Below are positions 46,369 through 56,382 of a stretch of DNA of 64,000 nt, piece after piece. This stretch comes from Sneathiella chinensis (GTDB lineage Bacteria; Pseudomonadota; Alphaproteobacteria; Sneathiellales; Sneathiellaceae): positions 62,001 to 126,000 of the forward strand of contig NZ_VNWN01000004.1 of the NCBI RefSeq assembly GCF_012720115.1, in the 5' to 3' direction. A program made the position numbers and the translations under genes. The stretch's first letter is position 1, and each line of letters starts with the position of its first letter. The notes under the pieces are model-generated. The model did no database searches. It was not told where the DNA came from and saw nothing but the letters and a program-made list of their open reading frames with translations.

Positions 46369-48495
46369 ATGAAGGATCAGGCGACAGCGCGAATAGCGGG
46401 GAAAAGGATGGCAGCGGCCGGGATGGCGGCCCTTCTTCTGGCGGTCCTGTTTATCATTTTCGTCGATCTTCGACCAAGGATCGGGGCCGACTTCTTTTTT
46501 GGCAGTAACGACCCGGAGCTGGTGGGAGCGCAGAGGATTGGCGAAATTTTCCCGGCCGATGAATTCGTTATTCTGAGTGCGGCCAGTGACGATATCCACA
46601 ATCCCGGGTACGGGCGGGCCATCCAGAAACTGACAGACCGTCTTGGCAATCTGCCGGGGATTACCCGTGTTCTCAGTATCGCATCGGGGCCGGAAAGTCT
46701 GGCCGCCGCCATGGACAGCCCGTTCTGGCGCCCCTTGCTGATCAGTCGGGACGAACAAGCCACCTTGATCATTGTCTTTCTGGATGAAAGGCAGGCGGTG
46801 TCGCTGGTCCCGGTAATTGAACAGATGGCAAGCCAATCGGAAGCCGCAGGCGGCATCGGCCGGCTTTCGATGTCGGGGATGCCCTATATCGCCGAGCAGA
46901 TCAGGAAAAATCTGGTGCGGGACATGAAGCTGTTCAGTACCCTTGCGCTGGTGATTTTTGCCGGATTGCTGTGGGTGGTGTTCCGCTCTCCGGTGGTGGC
47001 GCTGGGCGGGGCGGTTAGCGGCATATCGGCCATTTTCGCAACCCTGCTGGCCCTGCATTTTATGGGGCAACCCATTGGCATCCTGACGGCCAATCTTGCC
47101 ATTATCGTGTTTGTCCTGACCCAGTCGCAGATTATCTACCTGACCAATAACTGGCTTCGGACAGATGTCAGTGACGGGATTGCCCGCATGCGGGACGCGG
47201 TTCGCCGGACGGCCTATCCGGCTTTCTGGTGCGGCGTGACCACGTTTCTGGGCTTTATGTCCCTGATACTGGTCCCGGCCGAACCGCTGCGCCAGTTGGG
47301 GGCCGGGGGGATGGTCGGGGTGCTGTCGGCCCTGGGTGTGACCTTCCTGATATATCCGGCTTTTCTGCTCTATGTGCGCCGACCGCCTGTCCCGCCGCGG
47401 CAGGAGCGGGAGAAGAAATCCCGAGTTGGCGTACTTTCCAGGGGCGGGAGCGTTCTTCTGGTCGGCTTGGTGGTTCTGCTGGCGGTGGGTCTGCCGTTCC
47501 TGAATACGGATCCGGGGCTTCTTGCCTATTTCAAGAAGGGCGGTGACATCGAGCGCGGGCTGGCCCGGATTGATGAGAATGGCGGCAGCAGTCCGTTGCA
47601 GCTTGTGGTGTCGCGAAAAGACGGGGAACGGCTGGATACGGCTCAATCCTATGAACAGCTTTGGACATTGCATCATGATCTTGCGCGCCATGATCAGGTG
47701 GGAACCGTTCTGTCGTTGCCCGCCCTGATGGCAGAGGCAAATAACCATCCGCTTGCCTTTCTGTTGCCTTGGCGCGAGATCGTGACGCTGCTGTCATTGG
47801 AGGCCAACCAGAACGTAGCCAGCAGTTTTCTGGACCCGGACCGGACACAGGCCCTGTATCTGCTGCGCATGAAAGAACAGGGGCGGGATCGCCCGCGGGC
47901 AGAGGTGATGCAGGAGTTGGAAGGGGTCGTGTCATCCGCCGGGTTCCATCTGGACCTGAGCGGTGGGGTTTACATGTTGCAGGGGCGGCTGTCCGCGCTG
48001 GTGTCCAAAAGCCTTGTCGGCGGTGTTATCAGTCTTCTGGGGCTGTTCTTCCTGATCTCTTTTCTGCTGACGCGAAAGGGGCTTGTCGCCGGGGTCATGA
48101 CCCTGACGGCGGCCATTATCCCGGCCATTACGCTCGGCTATTACGGGACGTTTCGCATCCCGATTGATATCATATCCGCGCCGGCGGTTACCGTGTCGGT
48201 GGGGCTGGCCGTGGATGCGCTGATACATCTTGTCCTTGCCATCCGCCGATCTTCCAAAAAGGGGGGCGCTCCCGCCCGGTCGATTGCATCGGCCCTGCGT
48301 GAACAAGGGACGGGTATCGTTGCCTCCTCCGGGATTATAACGCTGGGCTTCCTGATTTTTTCAGCCTCCGGCTTTCCGCCGACCATCCGTTTTGGGCTCG
48401 GGATCATCATGGGGGCGGTGATTGCCGCCGTTGCATCCCTGACCCTGTTCCCGTATCTGTTGAGGATGACCCAGAAGTTCACCGGAAAAGCATGA
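46369..48495 (+). CDS. MMPL/RND-family exporter
   Basis: 708 residues with 12 predicted membrane helices in the RND arrangement: helix 1, a large periplasmic domain (about residues 35-175), five helices, then helix 7, a second periplasmic domain and five helices. Sterol-sensing-like segments are LVIFAGLLWVVFRSPVVALGG and VSVGLAVDALIHLVLAIRR. It is shorter than drug RND pumps and has no adaptor or outer-membrane gene nearby, favouring a lipid or hopanoid-type MMPL exporter. It overlaps hrpB by 4 nt. Confidence 0.85.
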   Translation: MKDQATARIAGKRMAAAGMAALLLAVLFIIFVDLRPRIGADFFFGSNDPELVGAQRIGEIFPADEFVILSAASDDIHNPGYGRAIQKLTDRLGNLPGITRVLSIASGPESLAAAMDSPFWRPLLISRDEQATLIIVFLDERQAVSLVPVIEQMASQSEAAGGIGRLSMSGMPYIAEQIRKNLVRDMKLFSTLALVIFAGLLWVVFRSPVVALGGAVSGISAIFATLLALHFMGQPIGILTANLAIIVFVLTQSQIIYLTNNWLRTDVSDGIARMRDAVRRTAYPAFWCGVTTFLGFMSLILVPAEPLRQLGAGGMVGVLSALGVTFLIYPAFLLYVRRPPVPPRQEREKKSRVGVLSRGGSVLLVGLVVLLAVGLPFLNTDPGLLAYFKKGGDIERGLARIDENGGSSPLQLVVSRKDGERLDTAQSYEQLWTLHHDLARHDQVGTVLSLPALMAEANNHPLAFLLPWREIVTLLSLEANQNVASSFLDPDRTQALYLLRMKEQGRDRPRAEVMQELEGVVSSAGFHLDLSGGVYMLQGRLSALVSKSLVGGVISLLGLFFLISFLLTRKGLVAGVMTLTAAIIPAITLGYYGTFRIPIDIISAPAVTVSVGLAVDALIHLVLAIRRSSKKGGAPARSIASALREQGTGIVASSGIITLGFLIFSASGFPPTIRFGLGIIMGAVIAAVASLTLFPYLLRMTQKFTGKA

Positions 48496-51002
48496 CCATT
48501 GAAATTCCAGAAACCGGTCTTCCTGTCGAGGAAGTCCTGCCCCGTCTTGTCCAAATCCTTGAAGTGGGGAACCGCGCCGTGCTGCAGGCACCGCCGGGTG
48601 CCGGTAAGACGACGACGGTCCCCCTTTGGCTGTTGCGACTGACGGCGCTGGACGGGAAAAAGATTATCATGCTGGAGCCAAGACGCCTTGCCGCCCGTGC
48701 CGCGGCGCGGCGCATGGCCGACCTTCTGGGTGAAGAGGTTGGCGAGACGGTCGGATACCGCATAAGGCTGGACACCCGTGTTGGGGCGAAGACCCGGATC
48801 GAGGTGGTGACCGAAGGGATCCTGACCCGCATGCTTCAGGAAGACCCGGATCTGTCGGAAGTGGGGGCCCTGATCTTTGATGAGTTTCACGAGCGGAACC
48901 TGAATACGGATTTGGGGCTGGCCCTTGCCCTGCAATCCCAGGAAATCCTGCGCGATGATTTGCGTCTGGTGGTTATGTCGGCCACGCTGGATACGGAACG
49001 GGTGGCCGATCTTCTGGGCGGGGCGCCGGTTGTTCAAAGTGATGGCCGGATGTTCCCTGTGGAAACACGTTATTTCGGCCGGTTCACCCAAAAACGGGTT
49101 GAGGGGCCCACCGCCGATTGCCTGAAGACAATCCTGCAGCAGGAACAGGGCGATATTCTTGTTTTCCTGCCGGGCGCGGGCGAGATTAACCGGACGGCCA
49201 CGGCGCTTAAATCCGTTGTCCCGGCGGATACGGTCGTTCTTCCGCTTTATGGGAACCTGTCACAGCAGGAGCAGGACCGGGCCCTGTTTCCAGACAGGGA
49301 GGGGCGGCGGAAAATTGTTCTGGCGACCGATATTGCGGAAACCAGTCTGACCATCGAAGGCGTTCGTGTCGTGGTGGATGCGGGTCTGGCCCGTTCTCCC
49401 ATATTCGACCCCAACAGCGGCATGAGCCGTCTTGAAACCCGCCGTGTCAGTCGGGCCTCTGCCGATCAGCGGCGGGGCCGGGCGGGACGTATGGGACCCG
49501 GTATTTGTTACCGTCTTTGGTCGGAAGCGGAAGACCGGGGGCTGCTGCCCCATGCAGAACCGGAAATCGCCGTCGCCGACTTGGCGGCCCTGGCGCTGGA
49601 ACTTGCCAAATGGGGCGTCACGGACCTTCAGGAACTGCACTGGATGACGCCGCCGCCGGATGGGTTGATGGGGCAGGCGCGGGATCTTCTGACCGCGCTG
49701 GGGGGCATTGATGATGAAGGGCGGATATTGCCCTTGGGGCTGCAGATGGTACGTCTGCCCCTGCATCCGCGCCTTGCTGCAATGGTGATCAAGGCCGCAG
49801 AGATAGGCGAGCAGGGCCTTGCCTGTGATCTGGCAGCCCTGCTGTCAGAGCGGGATTTCGTCCCTCGAAACCGGGAGTTCCCCAATTCCGATATTCGGCA
49901 TCGCCTTGTCCGCATGAACGCCGCGCGGCAGGGCCGGGACAAGGATGTGCGCATCCGCCAGATCATGCGGAATGCGGATGATCTGCGCCGCCGGATGAAA
50001 GCCGGACGTGAGCCGGGGGCTGTCGAGGCGGTTGGCATTGTGTTGGCCTTTGGCTATCCCGACCGTATTGGGGAATTGCGCAAGAAAAGTGCACGAAACT
50101 ATCGTCTGTCCGGGGGACGGGGGGCGGTTCTGCCTGAAAATGATGCCTTGCAGGGCGAGCCTTATCTGGTCGTCGCCGATCTGGAAGGGCGGGGCCGGGA
50201 TGCGCAAATCTATCTTGCCGCCGCGATTACCTACAGTGATTTGATGGATCGGTTCGAACAGGATATCCGCACCGAGACCCGTGTCTTTTGGGACGATCAG
50301 AAAGAAAAGATCATCGCGCTGGAAGAGCGGAAAATCGGGGCCCTTGTTCTGGACGAGACGCGGATCAAGTCGCCGCCCGCAGATTTGGTGGCCAAGGCGC
50401 TTTGCGATCTGGTGCGGGGCAAGCAGATGCGTATTCTTCCGTGGTCCCCGGCCAGCCGGGGCCTGATCGACCGGGTCGCCTTTGCCCGCAAGCATGACGC
50501 CAAGCCGGGTGGGTGGCCGGACTTTTCGGACCCCGTATTGCTGGACAGTCTGGAAGATTGGCTGATGCCTTATCTGGCCGGAAAGACAACCCTGTCCGAT
50601 CTGGAACGTCTTGACTTGTACGAAATTCTGAAAGGCAGCTTGAGCTGGGAGCAGCAGGAAGCGCTGGACCGGTTTGCGCCAGCCTTTTTCGAGGCCCCCA
50701 CGGGTAGCCGTCTGCGGCTGGATTATTCAGACCCGGACATTCCGGTTCTGGCCGTCCGTATTCAGGAAATGTTCGGGCAGGCGGAAGGTCCGGTGGTGGC
50801 GGATGGTTCTATCGCCGTGTCTATTCACCTGCTGAGCCCGGCACGCCGCCCGGCCCAGATCACCCGCGATCTGGGTGGGTTCTGGAAAAACTCTTACACG
50901 GCAGTGAAAAAGGATTTGAAGGGGCAGTATCCAAAGCATTACTGGCCCGATGATCCGATGGTGGCAGAGCCGACAGCCCGAGCCAAGCCCCGGAAGGGGT
51001 AG
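48492..51002 (+). CDS. hrpB: ATP-dependent RNA helicase HrpB
   Basis: 836 residues, the usual HrpB length. DExH-type motifs in order are Walker A APPGAGKTTTVP, LEPRRLAARAAA (Ia), DEFHERN (II), MSATLD (III), LATDIAETSLTI (V) and SADQRRGRAGRMGPG (VI). Helicase-associated and HrpB C-terminal regions follow, ending WPDDPMVAEPTARAKPRKG, a tail form seen in HrpB. The cellular role of HrpB is poorly defined. The ATG overlaps the transporter stop, a coupling I regard as incidental. Confidence 0.95.
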   Translation: MTIEIPETGLPVEEVLPRLVQILEVGNRAVLQAPPGAGKTTTVPLWLLRLTALDGKKIIMLEPRRLAARAAARRMADLLGEEVGETVGYRIRLDTRVGAKTRIEVVTEGILTRMLQEDPDLSEVGALIFDEFHERNLNTDLGLALALQSQEILRDDLRLVVMSATLDTERVADLLGGAPVVQSDGRMFPVETRYFGRFTQKRVEGPTADCLKTILQQEQGDILVFLPGAGEINRTATALKSVVPADTVVLPLYGNLSQQEQDRALFPDREGRRKIVLATDIAETSLTIEGVRVVVDAGLARSPIFDPNSGMSRLETRRVSRASADQRRGRAGRMGPGICYRLWSEAEDRGLLPHAEPEIAVADLAALALELAKWGVTDLQELHWMTPPPDGLMGQARDLLTALGGIDDEGRILPLGLQMVRLPLHPRLAAMVIKAAEIGEQGLACDLAALLSERDFVPRNREFPNSDIRHRLVRMNAARQGRDKDVRIRQIMRNADDLRRRMKAGREPGAVEAVGIVLAFGYPDRIGELRKKSARNYRLSGGRGAVLPENDALQGEPYLVVADLEGRGRDAQIYLAAAITYSDLMDRFEQDIRTETRVFWDDQKEKIIALEERKIGALVLDETRIKSPPADLVAKALCDLVRGKQMRILPWSPASRGLIDRVAFARKHDAKPGGWPDFSDPVLLDSLEDWLMPYLAGKTTLSDLERLDLYEILKGSLSWEQQEALDRFAPAFFEAPTGSRLRLDYSDPDIPVLAVRIQEMFGQAEGPVVADGSIAVSIHLLSPARRPAQITRDLGGFWKNSYTAVKKDLKGQYPKHYWPDDPMVAEPTARAKPRKG

Positions 51003-51035
51003 GTGCGGATGTCTGCACCTGCGTCAGTATTCGCG

Positions 51036-51830
51036 TCAGGCAGAGATCAGGGACAGGGCAGCAAGAAGGATAACTGTTTCGCTGATCTGCTGGATGCTGC
51101 CAAGCACATCGCCGGTCTGGCCGCCGATTTGCCGCCGGGCAATTTCCGCCATCAGTGCCGCACCCAGGGTCCCGGCCAGCAGCAGCACTGCGCCCTGAAC
51201 GACGCCCACGCATAAAAGGGTCAACAGGACACACAGCCCGAGAGACCAGAGGCAGGTAACAAGGGAGGGTTTTCCTGCGCTGGCGCCAAGGCCATCGGTT
51301 CGCGCGGCGGGCAGGAACCGAAGTGCCCAGACAATCATGCCCCGGCTGACTGCGGCGGCAATCATGAGAATGACCAGTACCTGCAACGGGTCCCCAAGGC
51401 TGGAGATTGCCGCCGCCTTCAGGCCGATCAGCAGGATCAGCGTGACAACCGCATAGGTCCCGACCCGGCTGTCCCGCATGATTTCCATTTTCTTGTCCCG
51501 TGTGCCCCCACCGCCAAAACCGTCGGCCACATCCCCGATGGCATCTTCATGCAAGGCGCCGGTGACAAGGGCCTGCGCGGCAAGGGCCAGAAAGGCGGCG
51601 GGCAGGGCGGGCAGCCCGATCAGGGTGGCAAGCCAGAAAACCCCACCGGACAGGCCCCCCACGATCACGCCGACCAGCGGGAAGGCACGGCAGGCCGTCA
51701 TTAGCGCGGGCATGGAGAAATGAAAACGAAGCCGGATCGGCAGTCGGGTCAGAAAGACAGTCGCGACCAGAAAATCATTGATCCAGCCGGGCTGATAACC
51801 GGGGCGGTCAGGATGAGGGGTATTCTGCAT
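51036..51830 (-). CDS. cobS: Adenosylcobinamide-GDP ribazoletransferase
   Basis: 264 residues, membrane protein with about six or seven helices. It joins adenosylcobinamide-GDP to alpha-ribazole to finish cobalamin. Signatures are VATVFLTRLPIRLRFHF at the N-terminus and ALHEDAIGDVADGFGGGGTRDKKMEIMRDSRVGTYA, where the acidic cluster probably binds Mg2+. It is the last gene of the minus-strand cobA-cobB-cobU-cobS unit, 2 nt after cobU. Confidence 0.95.
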   Translation of the reverse strand: MQNTPHPDRPGYQPGWINDFLVATVFLTRLPIRLRFHFSMPALMTACRAFPLVGVIVGGLSGGVFWLATLIGLPALPAAFLALAAQALVTGALHEDAIGDVADGFGGGGTRDKKMEIMRDSRVGTYAVVTLILLIGLKAAAISSLGDPLQVLVILMIAAAVSRGMIVWALRFLPAARTDGLGASAGKPSLVTCLWSLGLCVLLTLLCVGVVQGAVLLLAGTLGAALMAEIARRQIGGQTGDVLGSIQQISETVILLAALSLISA

Positions 51831-51832
51831 GG

Positions 51833-52351
51833 TTATTTCAGTTTCTGGGGCAATCCGGCAGTGACAAAATAGACGGTATTCGCCATGACCGCCATTTCCT
51901 GATGGAGGCGCCCTGCGAAATCCCGAAAGGCGCGGGCCATGGGGTTGTCAGGGACAATGCCCTGCCCAACCTCGTTGGAGACAAAAATCACCTGTCCCGG
52001 AAGGGTGGGAAGGGTTTGGGCCAGAAGCCGGCCTTCCTTTTCCACATCCCGTTCTGCGGCCATCATGTTGGACACCCACAAGGTCAGGCAATCGACAAGG
52101 ATGACCGTATCGGGTTTGCTGACTTTTTGCAGGGTGGCTGTCAGTTCAAGCGGTTCTTCAACCGTGGTCCAGTCTGGCCCCCGGTCCCGGCGGTGCAGGT
52201 CGATCCTGTCCTGCATTTCCGCATCGAACGCCTGCCCGGTTGCCAGATAGGTCAGGGGCAGGCCTGCTTTTCGGGCCAGATTTTCCGCGAAACGACTTTT
52301 CCCGGACCGTGCCCCGCCCAAAACCAGAACCGTGTTGCCCCTATCGGTCAT
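51833..52351 (-). CDS. cobU: Adenosylcobinamide kinase/guanylyltransferase
   Basis: 172 residues (CobU, called CobP in aerobic-pathway species). It phosphorylates adenosylcobinamide and attaches GMP. The P-loop is VLGGARSGKSRFAE. LTYLATGQAFDAEMQDRIDLHRRDRG supplies the guanylated His region, and VDCLTLWVSNM and VSNEVGQGIVP are further signatures. It overlaps cobB by 4 nt. Confidence 0.95.
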   Translation of the reverse strand: MTDRGNTVLVLGGARSGKSRFAENLARKAGLPLTYLATGQAFDAEMQDRIDLHRRDRGPDWTTVEEPLELTATLQKVSKPDTVILVDCLTLWVSNMMAAERDVEKEGRLLAQTLPTLPGQVIFVSNEVGQGIVPDNPMARAFRDFAGRLHQEMAVMANTVYFVTAGLPQKLK

Positions 52352-53679
52352 GAGGATATCCCCTTGTCAATCAGGTGAATAAAGGACCCGGAAACGGACC
52401 CACGGCGCACCCCGACCGCGCCAAGATCGTCCCCGGCTGCGTTCGTTGCGGTGAACAGCGGTGTTGCGCCCTGTTCGGGCACCGCATCGGCATAGTGAAA
52501 TTCGTGGGCCATGAATGCGTCGCCCGCTTGCCCGAAGGGGGAGGCACCGCAAAGCTGAACCCGCCGGTATCCCAGATGGATGCGCGGCTTTTCAAAGGAT
52601 GTGTGAACCGGCAGCAAGTCCAGCATGGGGTGGGTTTTGCCGGTCCTGTCCGTCAGGCTCCGGGACAGGGTCATAAACCCCCCGCATTCGCCGTAAATGA
52701 AGGTCCCTTTTTCCGCGGCTGATCGCATTCCGGCCCGGAATTGGTCGTTGCCGGAAAGCCGTTCCGCATGGAGCTCGGGATAACCGCCGGGAAGAAAGAT
52801 GAAATCCGTATCCTGGGCAGGTGCCTCATCCCGGAGCGGCGAGAAAAAGCGGATTTCGGCTCCCGCGTTTCGCCATCCCATCAGGATATGGGGATAGGTG
52901 AAGGAAAAGGCGTCATCCTCTGCCACCGCGATGGTGCGGCCGGGGGCGGGAACCGTTGTGGTCGGCGGCGCGGCGGGTGATCCCGTCCGGGCGGGGCAGG
53001 CCATATCGCGGATCAGGTCCAGATCAACATTTTCTGCGACAATCTGGGCTGCGGCATCCAGAAACCCGTCCATACCCAGTTTTTCGCGGGCCTGAACAAG
53101 GCCGAGGTGTCGATGCTCCAGTTGCAGGCTTGTCGATCGGGGAACAAATCCCAACGGCGGAACACCAGCCTGTCGGCAGGCATCGGCCAGCATGGTCTTG
53201 TGAACGGCGCTGCCCACCCGATTGAACAGTACGCCCGCAATGCGAACGTCGCGCCGAAAGGTGGCAAACCCCTTGATCAGGGCAGCGGCGCTTTGGGACA
53301 TGCCTTTGGCATCCACAATCAGGATCACGGGAATATCCAGAAGGGCCGCCAAGTCGGCGGTGGACCCGGAGCCATCCCGTGCCCCGTCAAACAGGCCCAT
53401 GACCCCCTCGCCCATAATCAGGTCGTTATGTGCGGACAGATGCCCGGCAAGGCCGTGAATTGTTTCGGGTCGCATGGCCCAGGGATCAAGGTTGATGCAG
53501 GGGTTGCCAGACGCCGCGGCATGAAAGGCCGGATCGATATAGTCTGGCCCCGTCTTGAAGGAGCCAACCGATATTCCCCTGTTCCGAAAGGCGCGGAGCA
53601 GGGACAGGGTGATCACCGTCTTGCCGGAACCGGAAGACGGGGCCGCAACCAGAACAGCAGGTGCGGCGGCGGAGGTCAA
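52348..53679 (-). CDS. cobB: Cobyrinate a,c-diamide synthase
   Basis: 443 residues from a TTG start overlapping the cobA stop (TTGA). It amidates the a and c side chains using glutamine. The N-terminal ATPase P-loop is APSSGSGKTVITL, with MGEGVMGLFDG as the second motif. The C-terminal class I glutamine amidotransferase domain has the Cys nucleophile in YGECGGFMTL and the His in MAHEFHYAD. The same enzyme is called CbiA in anaerobic-pathway organisms. Confidence 0.95.
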   Translation of the reverse strand: MTSAAAPAVLVAAPSSGSGKTVITLSLLRAFRNRGISVGSFKTGPDYIDPAFHAAASGNPCINLDPWAMRPETIHGLAGHLSAHNDLIMGEGVMGLFDGARDGSGSTADLAALLDIPVILIVDAKGMSQSAAALIKGFATFRRDVRIAGVLFNRVGSAVHKTMLADACRQAGVPPLGFVPRSTSLQLEHRHLGLVQAREKLGMDGFLDAAAQIVAENVDLDLIRDMACPARTGSPAAPPTTTVPAPGRTIAVAEDDAFSFTYPHILMGWRNAGAEIRFFSPLRDEAPAQDTDFIFLPGGYPELHAERLSGNDQFRAGMRSAAEKGTFIYGECGGFMTLSRSLTDRTGKTHPMLDLLPVHTSFEKPRIHLGYRRVQLCGASPFGQAGDAFMAHEFHYADAVPEQGATPLFTATNAAGDDLGAVGVRRGSVSGSFIHLIDKGISS

Positions 53680-54491
53680 TCCCGATCCCCGGACGGATTA
53701 TTCTGCTTGTTGGCTTCCTGCGTGAACCAGTCCAGCTTGTGATGAAGATCCACCACATGGCCCACCACGATCAGCGCGGGGGGCTCAATTCCGCTTTTTG
53801 CCACATCGTCGGTGGCGCGGGACAGAGTGGTTGTCAGGACTTTCTGCCGTTCGGTGGTGGCATCGGCGATGATCGCAACCGGTTCATCGGCGGACCGCCC
53901 ATATCCCATCAGCTTTTCCGTGATGATGGCGATATGCTTCATGCCCATATAGATCACAATGACCGGTGAGCCCTTGGCGATATGTTCCCAGTTAACACTG
54001 GGGACCTCGCCGCTGGCGTCATGACCGGTGACGAAGGTCGCCGCCGAATTGGTGTCCCGATGGGTCAGCGGGATTCCCGCAAAGGCCAGCCCGCCAACGC
54101 CCGACGAGACGCCGGGAATAACCCGGAACGGGATATTGTTTGCCTTCAGCGTCAGGGCCTCTTCGCCGCCGCGCCCGAAGATATAGGGGTCGCCCCCCTT
54201 CAGGCGGAGAACCCGTTTCCCTTCTTTTGCAAGGGCCACCAGTCGCTCGGAAATATCCTTTTGCTTGGCAGACGGCTTGCCGCCCCGCTTCCCGGCATAT
54301 TCCAGAATACAGCCGGGGCCGGTCAGTTCCAGAATGTCCTTGCTGACGAGGGCGTCATAGACGAGGATGTCTGCCTGCTGCAAGGCTGCGACCGCATAAA
54401 GGGTGAGCAGGCCCGGATCGCCGGGTCCGGCGCCCAGAAGCCATACGCTTCCCGGTTTAAAGTCAGGAATTTTTCCGAGTATCTTGTCCAT
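53676..54491 (-). CDS. cobA: Uroporphyrinogen-III C-methyltransferase
   Basis: 271 residues, a monofunctional SUMT without a CysG dehydrogenase domain. It methylates uroporphyrinogen III at C2 and C7 to give precorrin-2, the branch point to cobalamin and sirohaem. Motifs are LLGAGPGDPGLLTL, RLKGGDPYIFGRGGEEA and VIPGVSSGVGGLAFAGIPLTHR. It is first in a minus-strand unit and divergent from cbiD across only 63 nt. A separate dehydrogenase to make sirohydrochlorin for CbiX is not in the window. Confidence 0.95.
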   Translation of the reverse strand: MDKILGKIPDFKPGSVWLLGAGPGDPGLLTLYAVAALQQADILVYDALVSKDILELTGPGCILEYAGKRGGKPSAKQKDISERLVALAKEGKRVLRLKGGDPYIFGRGGEEALTLKANNIPFRVIPGVSSGVGGLAFAGIPLTHRDTNSAATFVTGHDASGEVPSVNWEHIAKGSPVIVIYMGMKHIAIITEKLMGYGRSADEPVAIIADATTERQKVLTTTLSRATDDVAKSGIEPPALIVVGHVVDLHHKLDWFTQEANKQNNPSGDRD

Positions 54492-54554
54492 ATGCCTCTT
54501 TTACACATCAAATTTGTTACTGCCTAGTCATCCCTTCGGCTGAGGCTTATAAAT

Positions 54555-55652
54555 ATGATCATGAGTGACGAGGTACCAAAAAAACTGCGATTTGGCTGGA
54601 CCACCGGGGCATGTGCCACGGCGGGCACCAAGGCGGCATTATCCGCATTGTTGTCGGGGACGTTCCCGGACCCGGTCAGCATTACCCTGCCCAAGGGGCA
54701 GACACCGTCTTTCCCACTGGCGACAGAGAGACTGGATGAGGGAGAGGCAACCGTCAGCATCATCAAGGATGCGGGGGATGATCCTGATGTGACCCATCTG
54801 GCCCGTATCATCGTGACCGTCCGGCACGGGGGGAAAGGCACCGGTGTTACCTTTCGGGCCGGAGAGGGGGTCGGTACCGTGACCCGCGAAGGCCTGCCTC
54901 TTGAGGTCGGGGAGCCCGCCATCAATCCGGTGCCCCGCCAGATGATGCGGCAGGTTGTTGAGGAACTGGCCGGGCAAGCGGGGGTTGCCCCAGATTTCCA
55001 GATCGAGGTGGGCGTTGAAAATGGGGAGGAACTGGCCCGCCATACCATGAACGGGCGGCTTGGGATTATCGGCGGATTGTCGATTTTGGGCACGACCGGA
55101 GTGGTCGTTCCCTATTCCTGCGCGGCGTGGATTGCGTCGCTGCACCGGGGAATTGACGTGGCGCGGGCCGCCGGGGCGACCCATGTGATTGCCTCCACCG
55201 GGTCCACATCGGAAAAAGCCGCGCAGGCGATTTATAACCTGCCGGATCATGCGCTGCTGGATATGGGGGATTTCGCAGGCGGGGTCCTTAAATACCTGAA
55301 GCGGCATCCTGTTGAAAAAGTGACCCTTGCGGGGGGCTTTGCCAAATTCACAAAACTGGCGCAGGGTCATATGGACCTTCATTCCGGGCGAAGCGCGGTG
55401 GATTTTGTCTGGCTGGCGGAGGCGCTGGCCCATCTTGGGGCTTCGGCATCGGTACAGCAGGCCTGCAAGACGGCCAATACCGCCATGCAGGTTCTGGAAC
55501 TGGCACGGGAGCAGGATATCCCGTTGGCGGATTATGTGGCCGCCAAGGCCCGCAGCGTGGCGGAAGGTATCGCGGGCAGTCCTTGCGTGGACGTTTTGAT
55601 CTTTGACCGGAAAGGCCGTTTGGCCGGGGAAAGTGGCCGTGACAGGGGTTAG
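54555..55652 (+). CDS. cbiD: Cobalt-precorrin-5B C1-methyltransferase
   Basis: 365 residues. LRFGWTTGACATAGTKAAL near the N-terminus and GTTGVVVPYSCAAWIASLHRGIDVARAAG centrally are CbiD signatures. CbiD carries out the C1 methylation of the oxygen-independent pathway, in place of CobF. Its presence is one of three markers here for early-cobalt synthesis. TGAGG lies 9-12 nt before the ATG at 54555; an ATG at 54561 is also in frame. The 3' end overlaps cobK. Confidence 0.94.
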   Translation: MIMSDEVPKKLRFGWTTGACATAGTKAALSALLSGTFPDPVSITLPKGQTPSFPLATERLDEGEATVSIIKDAGDDPDVTHLARIIVTVRHGGKGTGVTFRAGEGVGTVTREGLPLEVGEPAINPVPRQMMRQVVEELAGQAGVAPDFQIEVGVENGEELARHTMNGRLGIIGGLSILGTTGVVVPYSCAAWIASLHRGIDVARAAGATHVIASTGSTSEKAAQAIYNLPDHALLDMGDFAGGVLKYLKRHPVEKVTLAGGFAKFTKLAQGHMDLHSGRSAVDFVWLAEALAHLGASASVQQACKTANTAMQVLELAREQDIPLADYVAAKARSVAEGIAGSPCVDVLIFDRKGRLAGESGRDRG

Positions 55653-56382
55653 GGTTTTGCTTTTGGGCGGAACGGGCGAGGCAGTCGCCCTGAACCGCTG
55701 GCTAGGGGACAGGCCGTCGGTTGATCTTGTGACATCGCTGGCCGGGCGAACCCGTCTTCCGCCAACATTGCAGGGACAGGTGATCAGCGGCGGGTTCCGC
55801 GCCCGCGGCGGGCTTGATGCGTTCTTGAAAGAGCAGGCAATCGATCTGGTTGTGGATGCCACCCATCCCTTTGCGGCGGCCATGACACGGCAGGCAGTGC
55901 AATCCTGCGACCGTCTGGGCGTGGCCTATGTCCGGTATTCAAGGCCGCCGTGGGACGCTGTGCCGGGGGACCGGTGGATTGAGGCCCGGGATATGGCGGA
56001 TGCGGCCGCCCGGATGGACGGGTACAAGCGCATATTCCTGAGCGTTGGCCGTCAGGAGGTCGGGGCCTTTGCCGCCTTGCCGGGGCGGTATTTTCTGGTG
56101 CGGAGTGTGGAACCCGTGGCGTTCAGGCCGGGAAATTCTGTCGTTCGGGAAATCCGGGGGAAGGGACCGTTTCATAGGGAGGATGAACTGGCCCTGCTTC
56201 GGGACCACCGGATTGACCTTGTGGTCAGCAAAAACAGCGGCGGGGCGGCAACCTATGCCAAGATTGAGGCCGCCCGCAGAGCCGGGGTTCCGGTGATGGT
56301 GATTTCCCGTCCGGCCTTGCCGGCCTCGCGGGAAATTTTCAACATGGATGACCTTGCCCCTATCCTTGCGTCTTTTTCCTAG
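55633..56382 (+). CDS. cobK: Precorrin-6A reductase
   Basis: About 249 residues from a GTG at 55633 inside the end of cbiD; GTG 55639 or a TTG at 55603 are alternatives. It reduces (cobalt-)precorrin-6A with NADPH. The nucleotide motif is [13 protein letters not shown], with [13 protein letters not shown] and [27 protein letters not shown] as further signatures. It is co-transcribed with cbiD. Its last 23 nt overlap the convergent cobM. Confidence 0.94.
   Translation: MAVTGVRVLLLGGTGEAVALNRWLGDRPSVDLVTSLAGRTRLPPTLQGQVISGGFRARGGLDAFLKEQAIDLVVDATHPFAAAMTRQAVQSCDRLGVAYVRYSRPPWDAVPGDRWIEARDMADAAARMDGYKRIFLSVGRQEVGAFAALPGRYFLVRSVEPVAFRPGNSVVREIRGKGPFHREDELALLRDHRIDLVVSKNSGGAATYAKIEAARRAGVPVMVISRPALPASREIFNMDDLAPILASFS

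Noticed and set aside
54492-54554. Possible cobalamin riboswitch in the cobA/cbiD divergent gap
   Set aside because: The gap is only 63 nt, too short for a B12 riboswitch. I found no B12-box-like sequence here or upstream of cbiX or cbiB, although visual scanning is not decisive.
54639-55883. 414-codon open frame antisense to cbiD/cobK
   Set aside because: Both plus-strand genes have clear family motifs. The antisense translation has low-complexity Gly/Arg/Pro composition.
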